Source of the DNA: Oceanobacter sp. 1_MG-2023
GTDB taxonomy: Bacteria; Pseudomonadota; Gammaproteobacteria; Pseudomonadales; Oceanobacteraceae
DNA: 64,000 nt
Assembly: GCF_030689025.1 (NCBI RefSeq)
Contig: NZ_JAUYWA010000001.1
Span: 1-64,000, forward strand
Direction: 5' to 3'
Made by a program: the position numbers and the translations under genes. Shown one piece after another: positions 18,575 through 27,092 of this stretch; positions within the stretch are counted from its first letter, which is position 1; each line of letters opens with the position of its first letter. Below the pieces are notes generated by a model. It searched no databases and was not told the DNA's origin. It was given only the letters and a program-made list of their open reading frames with translations.

Positions 18575-20127
18575 CAGTGCTGCTCCTCTGAAGTAACTAC
18601 CGATGGAATGTCGGCCGCTCGGGCCAACTCGTGCAAACTCCGGGCGGCCGGTTTGGGCATCGACCGGGTATTGGTCCAGGGAGCCAGCTTACCGGGCATC
18701 AGGCCACGGCCACGGGTCATCACCCGGGTGCTGCTGCGGTATAAAAACGGCACCTTGTGTACCAGACTCCAGCCTTGCCAGATCAGGCTTTCGCCCAGTG
18801 AACGCTGGCTGCCGGTCCCATTAACATGGGGTTGACCATTTTGCTGGGTGGCCACCGGAGCAACCGCTTCAGCACGCAAGTTACGAATCAGGTCCGGCAA
18901 TGGAATACGCACCGGACAGGCTTCACCACAGGCACCGTTCAGCGAGCAGGCATTGATCATATCGCCATTGGCGGCCAGTCCTCCGGCAGAGCCCAGCTGT
19001 GGCGTGACCACCTGACCAATCGGCCCCGGGTATGTCGAGCCATAGGCATGGCCACCGACGCGGGCATACACCGGACAATGGTTCATACAGGCACCACAAC
19101 GAATACACTGTAACGTTGGTTGCAAATTCGGGTGGTTAAACATTTTCGAACGGCCGTTATCCACCAGTACCAGATGCACCTGTTCCGGGCCATCCAGCTC
19201 ACCCTTTTGACGAGGGCCGGAAATCATATTGACGTAGGTGGTAATCAGCTGGCCAGTGGCGGAACGGGGTAACAGTGTCAGCAGTTCGGGGACATCACTC
19301 AGCCCCTGCACCACTTTTTCGATACCGGTCACGGCAATATGTAACGGCGGTGCGGTGGTACACATACGGCCGTTGCCTTCGTTTTCAACCAGCAGCAGGG
19401 TGCCGGTTTCTGCGATGGCCATATTGACGCCGGAAATCCCGGCATCAGCCCGCTGGAATTTCTGCCGCAGAATGGCCCTGGCATTACCGATCAGGTCATC
19501 CACGTCTTCACTGTATGGCACTGCCTCGCCATCGGGTGTGGTGGCTCGGGTGTGCATCAAGCGGGCAATTTGCTGTTTGTTTTTGTGAATCACTGGCATC
19601 ACGATATGGGACGGTGCTTCATGGGCCAGCTGCACCAGATACTCGCCCATATCACTTTCCAGACATTCAATACCGCGGGCTTCGAGGTAATGGTTCAGTT
19701 CAATTTCTTCACTGACCATCGATTTGCCTTTTACCACGGTACGCGCCTGATTGGCGTCCAGGATGCCGTGAATAATACGGTTGGCTTCGTCCGCAGTCTC
19801 GGCCCAGTGCACCTGGATACCATTGGCCACCAGGTTGGTTTCCAGCTGCTCCAGCAAGTCGGGCAAGTTGGCCAGACTGCGTTGACGTGCAGCTTCACCA
19901 CGGTCTCGCAGTGCTTCCAGTTCCTCATCGTCCGGGAAGACGCTTTTGCGTTTTCCCATCAGAAAATCGCTGGCGCCCCGGAAACTGGCCCGCAAGGTAT
20001 CGTTTTCCAGCGACATTTTTGCCCGCGCCTTGAAGTGCCGGGACTGCATATCGGCAAAGTCGTGATCTTCCTGATCAACGATCGTTGTCAGTTCAATAAA
20101 CGATGGGGTTGAAGTGGGTGTACTCAT
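18574..20127 (-). CDS. lldF: L-lactate utilisation iron-sulfur subunit LldF / LutB
   Basis: A 517-residue protein with an N-terminal LUD domain and a C-terminal ferredoxin-like domain. Fe-S ligands are in CIRCGACMNHCPVYARVGGH and CSLNGACGEACPVRIPLPD. The segment VVKGKSMVSEEIELNHYLEA is typical of LutB. It acts with LldE and LldG in L-lactate oxidation at the inner face of the membrane, passing electrons to the respiratory chain. The chosen ATG (20127) overlaps the lldE stop as ATGA and has GGAGA upstream; the longer frame to 20265 would overlap lldE heavily and is rejected. Confidence 0.93.
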   Translation of the reverse strand: MSTPTSTPSFIELTTIVDQEDHDFADMQSRHFKARAKMSLENDTLRASFRGASDFLMGKRKSVFPDDEELEALRDRGEAARQRSLANLPDLLEQLETNLVANGIQVHWAETADEANRIIHGILDANQARTVVKGKSMVSEEIELNHYLEARGIECLESDMGEYLVQLAHEAPSHIVMPVIHKNKQQIARLMHTRATTPDGEAVPYSEDVDDLIGNARAILRQKFQRADAGISGVNMAIAETGTLLLVENEGNGRMCTTAPPLHIAVTGIEKVVQGLSDVPELLTLLPRSATGQLITTYVNMISGPRQKGELDGPEQVHLVLVDNGRSKMFNHPNLQPTLQCIRCGACMNHCPVYARVGGHAYGSTYPGPIGQVVTPQLGSAGGLAANGDMINACSLNGACGEACPVRIPLPDLIRNLRAEAVAPVATQQNGQPHVNGTGSQRSLGESLIWQGWSLVHKVPFLYRSSTRVMTRGRGLMPGKLAPWTNTRSMPKPAARSLHELARAADIPSVVTSEEQH

Positions 20128-20969
20128 GACGCGTCTCCACTGGTTGCAGCGGCGTAACCGGTCAGGGCTTCTTTTACCAGCGTCGCCAGATGTTGTGTGG
20201 GTATTGAGCGGGCTTTCCCCTGCTCTGCCAGTCGGTCCAGTGTGCCGCCGATATTCATCATGCAACCACAGTCGGCACTGGTAATCACATCCGCGCCGGT
20301 AGCGTCCATGGCCAGCGCTTTGTCTTCCGCCATGGCGGCCGAAATATCGGCCTGCTTAACGGCAAAGGTACCACCAAAACCACAGCATTCCGTCACCCGC
20401 TCTGGCTCCACCACGGTCACTCCGGGCAGGCAGGTTGCCAGCGCCATATGTTGTGCCGCAACCCCCATTCCGCGGCGCGAAGAACAGGAGGTATGCAAGG
20501 CCACTGTCCGGGTCGGCTGGTCGGCTGAAGGCGGTTGGGCGATGCTCAGGATCTCGTTATCCAGCCCCAGGACATTGATCATAAATTCACTGAACTCATA
20601 CGTTCGGGCAGCCAGCGCCCTGGCCTGGGCTTCTTCAGGGTGTCCGGCAAACAGGTCTGGATATTCCAGGTGCACCATACCCGCACAGGACCCCATCATC
20701 ACCACCACCGGGATATCGGCCTCAAACGCCGCCAGTTGTTGACGAGCCACGGCACGGGCTTCGTCTTCGTAACCCGAATTCCAGGCGGGCTGGCCGCAGC
20801 AGGTTTGGCCTTGAGGAAAAACGACCTCAACGCCCAGTTGGCGCAGCACCGTAATGGCATCCATTCCGGCGTGCGGAAAAAAGCTGTCAACGAGGCAGGT
20901 ACCCATCAAATAAACCTGCGTCGGCTTGGCCGGGCAGGTTCTCTGTATGGGTGAAGAAGTAATGGTCAT
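20124..20969 (-). CDS. lldE: L-lactate utilisation subunit LldE / LutA
   Basis: A 281-residue protein with two Cys-rich CCG domains: QTCCGQPAWNSGYEDEA and ECCGFGGTFAVKQ, each preceded by a partner Cys (GTCLVDSFFP; HTSCSSRRGMG). These ligate an Fe-S cluster as in heterodisulfide-reductase-type subunits. It is the first gene of the lldEFG-dld operon and has a TGGAGT ribosome site. The promoter region upstream, shared with the divergent PdhR-like gene, carries an inverted repeat close to a PdhR operator. Confidence 0.92.
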   Translation of the reverse strand: MTITSSPIQRTCPAKPTQVYLMGTCLVDSFFPHAGMDAITVLRQLGVEVVFPQGQTCCGQPAWNSGYEDEARAVARQQLAAFEADIPVVVMMGSCAGMVHLEYPDLFAGHPEEAQARALAARTYEFSEFMINVLGLDNEILSIAQPPSADQPTRTVALHTSCSSRRGMGVAAQHMALATCLPGVTVVEPERVTECCGFGGTFAVKQADISAAMAEDKALAMDATGADVITSADCGCMMNIGGTLDRLAEQGKARSIPTQHLATLVKEALTGYAAATSGDAS

Positions 20970-21041
20970 AACGACTCCACGGTAGCGGTTTGTACAAAGG
21001 TATTTGTACAGGTGTCTTGCAGTTTTTATTGTTCTTGGTTA

Positions 21042-21058
21042 AATTGGCCTTACCAATT
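21042..21058. promoter_or_regulatory. PdhR-type operator
   Basis: AATTGG (21042-21047), spacer CCTTA, CCAATT (21053-21058) is a perfect 6-bp inverted repeat with the 5-base spacing of the E. coli PdhR box (ATTGGTnnnACCAAT). It departs from that consensus only by C for T at 21048. It lies 73 bases upstream of lldE and 121 bases upstream of the PdhR-like gene. That this protein binds here is inference from family and position. Confidence 0.7.
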
Positions 21059-21179
21059 ACCCAAATGTTATTGCGTAAGTTACCGCATATCACTTGGGCT
21101 GGTCAATGTATGAGCTGGCCAAGGAGTGCCCGGAATGCGCCTCATCCATCGATTGGCCCGAATTCCAACAGGAGTCCTG

Positions 21180-21944
21180 ATGACCCCGAGCCGCATCAAA
21201 AGTCAGAAAATTTCCGATATGATTGCTGCCGAACTCGAAGGCATGATTATTGAAGGCAGTCTGGAGCCAGGGAAAAAGATGCCGACAGAGCGGGAGCTGG
21301 CTGCCCGTTTTGAGGTTTCCCGCCCTTCTGTGCGAGAAGCTCTCAACAAACTGGATACCAAGGGGCTGGTTACTCGTCGCCAGGGTGGCGGTACCTATGT
21401 GGCCGACAGTATCGGCCGGTCGCTGTCCGATCCCTTGCTGGAGCTGTTCCAGAGCCACCCGGAATTCAATTACGACCTGCTCGAATATCGTCACGCCCTG
21501 GAAGAAGTCGCCGCCCATTACGCCGCGCTGCGGGCCACGGAGTCGGATCACGCGATTATCAACCGCCGCTATCAGGAATGGCTCGATGGTCATAATGCCC
21601 GCCTGGGAGCCAAAGCCGAAGCGGAGCTCGACTGGCGTTTTCATTTATCCATTGCCGAAGCATCACATAATGCGGTGCTACTACATTCGATGCGGGCATT
21701 ACTCAGCCTGTTCAAACAAACCATTGCTGCCAACCTGACCTACTTGTATACCGAGGAAGGCCGCCGCGATGCCATTCGTTTGCAGCACGAGGCCCTGAAA
21801 GATGCGGTGATCAACCGCAATGAAGATTGCGCCCGTCAGGCGGTCAATAGCCACCTGGTATTTGTGGAAGAGGCGTTGCAGCAAAGCAGTCGTTTTGAAA
21901 GCCATGCCCAACGCTCGCTGCGGCGTTTTTCCATGATTCGTTAA
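21180..21944 (+). CDS. GntR/FadR-family repressor, PdhR-like
   Basis: A 254-residue transcription factor, the same length as E. coli PdhR. The N-terminal winged helix contains PTERELAARFEVSRPSVREALNKL and TRRQGGGTYV. The FadR-type helical C-terminal domain begins at about residue 85 with HPEFNYDLLEYRHALEEVAAHYAALR, very like PdhR, and ends in RSLRRFSMIR. PdhR senses pyruvate in E. coli; here the gene is divergent from lactate-oxidation genes, so pyruvate or lactate are plausible ligands. The functional name LldR would also fit the context. It starts at the ATG at 21180 (AGGAGT at 21170-21175); the longer frame from 21126 has no ribosome site. Confidence 0.87.
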   Translation: MTPSRIKSQKISDMIAAELEGMIIEGSLEPGKKMPTERELAARFEVSRPSVREALNKLDTKGLVTRRQGGGTYVADSIGRSLSDPLLELFQSHPEFNYDLLEYRHALEEVAAHYAALRATESDHAIINRRYQEWLDGHNARLGAKAEAELDWRFHLSIAEASHNAVLLHSMRALLSLFKQTIAANLTYLYTEEGRRDAIRLQHEALKDAVINRNEDCARQAVNSHLVFVEEALQQSSRFESHAQRSLRRFSMIR

Positions 21945-21969
21945 CCGCAATACAGCCCGGCTCGGATAG

Positions 21970-24069
21970 TCAGACAGGTTTCACCAACGCCAGTATCCGC
22001 GCCACCAGCTCTGGCAGCTTGAATGGCTTGCTCAAGTAAGCGTCCATCCCGGCATCCAGACTGATACGTTCATCCTGTGCCGAGGCATTGGCCGACAAGC
22101 CAATCACGGGTGTCCGGACCTGGTATTTCTCACGCAATAACCGGGTCGCTTCCAAGCCCCCCAACACTGGCATTTGAATATCCATTAGCACCACATCGAT
22201 AGCATCTGAACCATCCAGCAGCATATCAATGGCTTCCTGCCCATCGCTGGCACACGTCATCGACGCACCGCGGCGACGTAACATTTCGCAGGCCAGCTTG
22301 CGATTGACCACGTTGTCATCAACCACCAGAACGTGAATCCCGTGCAGCAGCAAATGCTCCGGTACCGCCGGGCCTTCATCTTCCTCGTGACGGACCTGGG
22401 CATTGGACAACCCCGGTGTAGCCGACGCTGATGACTCTGCGGGTTCACTCGGCAAGGCCAGTGTCAGCGACACCCCAAACTCACTGCCTTTCCCCTCATC
22501 ACTACTCACCAGCAATTCACCGTGCATGGCTTCAACCAGCGCCCGGGTAATACTCAGGCCCAAACCGGTGCCACCATAATGGCGCGTGTCGGAGCCATCC
22601 ACTTGCTGGAACTGCTCAAAAATAAGGGCCAGCTTATCCGCCGGGATACCGCGTCCGGTATCCGTCACCAAAAGCCGGAGGCGCACTTCGTCGGCGCTAC
22701 AGCGGATCAATTGCACTGCCAGTGTTATCGTCCCGGTAGCGGTAAATTTTGCGGCGTTACTGGCAAAATTCATCAATACCTGGGTCAGCCTCAGTTCATC
22801 CCCACAAACTTGCTCCGGCACGCCTTCATCGATACTCAACAACACTCTGACCGGCTTCTCGCTCACCAGCGCTTTCAGACTCCCCAGCACGGAATCCATC
22901 ATCGGCCGCAACAGAAAGGGGTTCGATTCTATTTCGACACCCACGGCCTGGATTCTGGAAAAATCGAGAATATCATTAACCAACGCCAATAAATGCCGCG
23001 ATGAGGTCAGCGTCTGGTTAGCGTAACGATGCACATCGGAATCGTTGGTACACGCATCGATCAGTGTGGTGAAACCAAGAATGGCATTTAACGGGGTGCG
23101 TAGCTCATGGCTCATATTGGCCAGAAATTCAGACTTGGCCTGGTTGGCGACTTCGGCTTCCGACAAGGCCACTTCACCCTGAGCACACGCTTCTTGTAAT
23201 TCCGCAGTGGCGACCGCCACTTCACGCTTGAGCTCCTCGGGCTTGTGCATCAAATCCCAGAGCAGCCAACTTAAAAAGGGTGCAACAAGGAAAAACACCA
23301 GCCACAAGATGATTCGTTGCATCGGCAAGTGGTGGTAGCCCTCGGCCCGGCTGGCACCGATTTGCCAGGAACCGCCTGGCAATAACACCGTCGCCAGTAC
23401 CGGATCACGCTCAAAAACATCAGGGTCGCCAAAAAAGACATCGCCGTCAGCTCCCAATCCATCCTTGCCGCGCACGGCAAAATCCAGCCAGTATTCCTGC
23501 TTCGATAAACCGGCATCCAGCAGCAGCTGATCAATATCAAGCAGAATCGTCGAGAAGCCCCAGAAAGAATCGTCGCTACCGTCGGATAAAAAAATCGGCA
23601 TACGGGCAATAATTGCCTTTCTTCCGGTTAACAAGGGAGATGGACCGGCAATAATATAACGACGCTCATTGATGCCCTGTTTGATCAGCGGGCTACGGAT
23701 CGGATCTTTCATCAGGTCGTAACCCAGCGCCTTGCCGTGGTCGTTTTTATTGGTCATGTAAGTAATGACACCTTTGGGTGCCAACTGCAAACTCATCACA
23801 CTGTCAGCCGCCCGTTGGCTGTTGAGCGCAAAAGTCTCAAACTCGCGTTCGGTAAAATTCGGCCGCACATGCACAAAAGCCATTAGCCCGTAAGCCAGTT
23901 GTAAATGCTGGTTAACCACCGCAGATAATCGGCTGCTTACCTCGCTGACACGAGTCTTGGCTATAATGGTCTCGGATGCCTGCTGCTCTGCAATAAGCAA
24001 CCGGTCCATATACAGAAAGACCAGACCCAAGCTGACTAGTAGCGATACAGGGAGAAGATACTTGCGCAT
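21970..24069 (-). CDS. CHASE-domain hybrid sensor histidine kinase
   Basis: A 699-residue membrane kinase. Order: a transmembrane helix near residues 5-22, a periplasmic CHASE-like domain (about 40-250, with TEREFETFALNSQRAADSVMSLQLAPKGVI), a second transmembrane helix (about 262-285), a coiled coil, HisKA with phospho-His 321 in MSHELRTPLNA, an HATPase with DTGRGIPADKL and GGTGLGLSI, and a C-terminal receiver with Asp 630 in LMDIQMP. CHASE domains sense small extracellular ligands; the ligand here is unknown. There is no partner response regulator next to it; output is probably by phosphorelay through an HPt protein elsewhere. It is convergent with the PdhR-like gene. Confidence 0.9.
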   Translation of the reverse strand: MRKYLLPVSLLVSLGLVFLYMDRLLIAEQQASETIIAKTRVSEVSSRLSAVVNQHLQLAYGLMAFVHVRPNFTEREFETFALNSQRAADSVMSLQLAPKGVITYMTNKNDHGKALGYDLMKDPIRSPLIKQGINERRYIIAGPSPLLTGRKAIIARMPIFLSDGSDDSFWGFSTILLDIDQLLLDAGLSKQEYWLDFAVRGKDGLGADGDVFFGDPDVFERDPVLATVLLPGGSWQIGASRAEGYHHLPMQRIILWLVFFLVAPFLSWLLWDLMHKPEELKREVAVATAELQEACAQGEVALSEAEVANQAKSEFLANMSHELRTPLNAILGFTTLIDACTNDSDVHRYANQTLTSSRHLLALVNDILDFSRIQAVGVEIESNPFLLRPMMDSVLGSLKALVSEKPVRVLLSIDEGVPEQVCGDELRLTQVLMNFASNAAKFTATGTITLAVQLIRCSADEVRLRLLVTDTGRGIPADKLALIFEQFQQVDGSDTRHYGGTGLGLSITRALVEAMHGELLVSSDEGKGSEFGVSLTLALPSEPAESSASATPGLSNAQVRHEEDEGPAVPEHLLLHGIHVLVVDDNVVNRKLACEMLRRRGASMTCASDGQEAIDMLLDGSDAIDVVLMDIQMPVLGGLEATRLLREKYQVRTPVIGLSANASAQDERISLDAGMDAYLSKPFKLPELVARILALVKPV

Positions 24070-24555
24070 GGCGCTCCGGGAAATAACAAAATCAGTCTAT
24101 CCTACCCGTTAAGACTAGCGCACTAAACACAATTTGCAGCCATTCCCAACAACAAGGCAATCACGGCACTATTGTGAGCTATTAAGAGATCCCAACGCGC
24201 CAGGGGTTTTACTCTGTATTCTCTTGACTGTCGGGTTTATTACGCAACGGCAAATGATAATAGACGGGATGTTTGGAACAGGAAGCCCTCCACCACTTTT
24301 GAACAGGGTATGAAAGATAACAGGCTGGTGTTTATTGGCCAAACAAGGGGATGCACGGTGACGATACAGCCTGGCATCAGAAAGAATTGGCATCTGGCGT
24401 CATTGGCATTGATTGTGATCTGAGACAGCATCTGCAGAATATAGACACCAGGTTTCCTGGTTCGACAAAGGCGGGGTAAAGGCGGGTTATAGTTATAGCA
24501 GTGATCTGGCAACAGCTCCTCAGAACACTGCTTTAAAAGCACTTATCCACTACGA
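24070..24555. other. 486-bp gene-free interval
   Basis: No gene is supported here: the two leftward frames present have no ribosome site and no protein-like composition. The interval should contain the promoter of the CHASE kinase. The only clear structure is a 6-bp inverted repeat ACCAGG-TTT-CCTGGT at 24447-24461. Confidence 0.55.
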
Positions 24556-24819
24556 TCAGCTTTTCCGCAGCAGTGAAAAGCCGGCTTTGATTTCCTCTAA
24601 TGTCAGGAAGCCATCGCTATCTTTATCCATCTCATCAAAATTCTTGGTCAGGCGAGGAGCCTCTTCGGCCTCCGCTTTGGAAATAACGCCATCTGAATCA
24701 GTATCAAGGGCAGCAAAACGTTTCTGCTGGCGGCTTTGATTGCCATATGTTCCCTCATCAGCAAACGCCACACTACCTGTAGCGCACAACGCCAGCATAA
24801 TAACCGTCACATCCTTCAT
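24556..24819 (-). CDS. Small exported EF-hand protein
   Basis: An 87-residue protein with a signal peptide (hydrophobic core, then SVAFADE). Two canonical calcium-binding loops are visible: DTDSDGVISKAE and DKDSDGFLTLEE, each with Asp at positions 1, 3 and 5 and Glu at 12. It is probably a periplasmic calcium-binding protein. It stands alone between gene-free intervals, so no partner can be inferred. Confidence 0.85.
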   Translation of the reverse strand: MKDVTVIMLALCATGSVAFADEGTYGNQSRQQKRFAALDTDSDGVISKAEAEEAPRLTKNFDEMDKDSDGFLTLEEIKAGFSLLRKS

Positions 24820-24949
24820 CAGAAGCTTTCTCCAATACGCTGTTAATGAGCCTTTATTTTACCAATCCAGTTGTCATCCGATGTCAGGAAATGAAACAAA
24901 TAGTGGAAAACGGCCAGCATCTGAATGGCTCATTACGATAAGAAAGGCA

Positions 24950-24975
24950 TAAAAAAACCGGCCAGGTGGCCGGTA
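24950..24975 (-). terminator. Intrinsic terminator after aceF
   Basis: Read leftward, ACCGGCC and GGCCGGT arms (24968-24974 and 24957-24963) with a 4-base loop are followed by seven T (24951-24957 on the minus strand). An additional imperfect hairpin with related CCGG arms lies at about 25048-25070, nearer the aceF stop, so the end of the operon carries two stacked structures. Confidence 0.85.
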
Positions 24976-25101
24976 AACAGACAGTCCACAGCAAGCGTAA
25001 CACCGCTGGAACCTGACAGAGCCAACCCCCAAATGATTGGCTCTTCGAAACAAACCGGCCAAGGACCGGCTTGCTTCCACTTCACACGCGAGGTGAAGAA
25101 T

Positions 25102-27078
25102 TTACAGCAGAACCCGACGGATATCCGCAATCATTGCCACCAGAGTGGTGAAGAAACGACCACAGTCCGCACCGTTAATGGCACGGTGATCGTACGACAC
25201 CGCCAGCGGCAGCATATTACGTGGCACAAATTCCTGGCCGTTCCAGACCGGTTTCATCTGCGCCTTGGAAACCCCAAGAATCGCTACTTCCGGTGCATTC
25301 ACAATCGGAGTGAAGGCTGTTCCACCCATGGCACCCAGACTGGAGATAGTGAAGCAGCCACCTTGCATATCGCGAGGTTTCAACTTGCCATCCCGAGCAG
25401 CCTTGATCAGTTCGTTGGCTTCTCTGGCAATCTGGTAGATGCCTTTTTTATCGGCATCACGCAGTACCGGTACCATCAGACCATTCGGGGTATCGCAGGC
25501 AATACCAATGTGTACATAGTTCTTGTGAACCATGTGCTCACCGTCATGATGCAGTGATACGTTAAAGCTTGGCTCTGCCCGTAATGCCATTGCCACGGCC
25601 TTGATCAGGAATGGCATCGGCGTCAGTTTGATACCGGCCTTCTCGGCTTCCGCTTTCATCGACTTGCGGAATGCTTCCAGGTCGGTGATATCGGCTTCAT
25701 CAAACTGGGTTACGTGCGGTACATTCAACCAGGCACGCGACATATTGGCCGCCGTCACCTTCTTGATCTTGCTCAACTTGACCATGTCGATATCGCCAAA
25801 CTGGCTGAAATCAACCGCCGGGATCGCAGGGATACCCGCGCCACCAGTCACCGCTTTGGCAGCTGGTGCCTGTTCCGTACGCTGCAAGGCGTTCTTGACG
25901 TAGCTGCGGATATCGTCCTTGGTGATACGGCCACGAATACCGGTGCCTTTCACCTTGGTCAGATCAACACCCAACTGGCGCGCCAGACGACGGGACGAAG
26001 GACCAGCGTAAATGTCGTTGGAGACCGTCTCTTCCTCAACCGCAACCGCACCGTTTTCCGAAACCGGTGACACTGCTGGAGCAGCCACTGGCGCAACAGG
26101 GGCCGCAGCCACAGGGGTCGGCGCTGCTGGAGCCGGTGCCACAGCAGCCGGAGTCACAGCCTCAGAGGCCGCAGCAGGTTTGAAGACAGCATACAGATCG
26201 CCTTCACTGACGGTATCGCCTTCTTTCACCTTGAAGCCGACCAGAATGCCATCTTCCGGAGCCGGTACATCCATGGACGCCTTGTCGGTTTCCAGCACAA
26301 TCAGTGAATCTTCTGCGCTCACTGCGGTACCCGGAGCGACACACAGTTCGATCACGGTTACACCGTCAGCGCCACCCAGATCCGGCAAGGACAGTTCTAT
26401 TTCAGCGGCTGGTGCCGCAGGCGCTGCGACCGGTGCAACAGCAGCGACTGGCGTACTGGCAGCAGGCTCAGCTACGGCGGTGGATGCCGGGGCAGCAACA
26501 CCCGCAACTTCCATCACGGCGTACACGTCCCCTTCCTTGACCTTGTCATCTACCGAGACCTTGAACTCAATAATCTTGCCCGCTTCCGGAGCCGGTACGT
26601 CCATGGACGCCTTGTCGGTTTCCAGCACCAGCAGCGAGTCCTCAGCCGCCACCTCAGTATCCGGCTCAACACACAGTTCAATCAGGGTTACTTCATCAGC
26701 ACCACCGAGGTCAGGGATGGTCAATTCAATCCGCTGACTGGCAGTGCTTGCTGCCGCTGCGGGGACAGCAGCAGATGCCGCTGCTGGCTCAGCAATGGCG
26801 GCAGGAGCTGCCGGGGCTTCAGCGGGCGCGCTTTCCACAGCCGCGGTTTCCAGTACCAGAATCGCGTCGCCCTCATTGATCTTGTCACCAACGCTCACCA
26901 ACAGTTCAACCACGGTGCCCGCTTGTGGACAAGGCACTTCCATTGACGCTTTGTCGGTTTCCAGTACGATCAGATCCTGGTCGACGGTGACGGTATCACC
27001 AATCGCTACGGAAATTTCAATAACATCTACGTTTTCAGCACCACCGATATCAGGTACTGCTACAGTCACTTTGCTCAT
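25102..27078 (-). CDS. aceF: Pyruvate dehydrogenase E2, dihydrolipoyl acetyltransferase
   Basis: A 658-residue E2 core subunit with three N-terminal lipoyl domains (about residues 3-76, 117-192 and 228-302), each with the lipoylated Lys in ETDKASM. They are joined by Ala/Pro-rich linkers. A peripheral-subunit-binding domain follows (SSRRLARQLGVDLTKVKGTG), then the catalytic domain with the active-site SYDHRAINGAD. It transfers acetyl groups to CoA in the cytoplasmic PDH complex. It lies 14 bases downstream of aceE, in the same operon. The E3 gene lpd does not follow; a terminator does. Confidence 0.96.
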   Translation of the reverse strand: MSKVTVAVPDIGGAENVDVIEISVAIGDTVTVDQDLIVLETDKASMEVPCPQAGTVVELLVSVGDKINEGDAILVLETAAVESAPAEAPAAPAAIAEPAAASAAVPAAAASTASQRIELTIPDLGGADEVTLIELCVEPDTEVAAEDSLLVLETDKASMDVPAPEAGKIIEFKVSVDDKVKEGDVYAVMEVAGVAAPASTAVAEPAASTPVAAVAPVAAPAAPAAEIELSLPDLGGADGVTVIELCVAPGTAVSAEDSLIVLETDKASMDVPAPEDGILVGFKVKEGDTVSEGDLYAVFKPAAASEAVTPAAVAPAPAAPTPVAAAPVAPVAAPAVSPVSENGAVAVEEETVSNDIYAGPSSRRLARQLGVDLTKVKGTGIRGRITKDDIRSYVKNALQRTEQAPAAKAVTGGAGIPAIPAVDFSQFGDIDMVKLSKIKKVTAANMSRAWLNVPHVTQFDEADITDLEAFRKSMKAEAEKAGIKLTPMPFLIKAVAMALRAEPSFNVSLHHDGEHMVHKNYVHIGIACDTPNGLMVPVLRDADKKGIYQIAREANELIKAARDGKLKPRDMQGGCFTISSLGAMGGTAFTPIVNAPEVAILGVSKAQMKPVWNGQEFVPRNMLPLAVSYDHRAINGADCGRFFTTLVAMIADIRRVLL

Positions 27079-27092
27079 GTGTCAGCCTCCTG

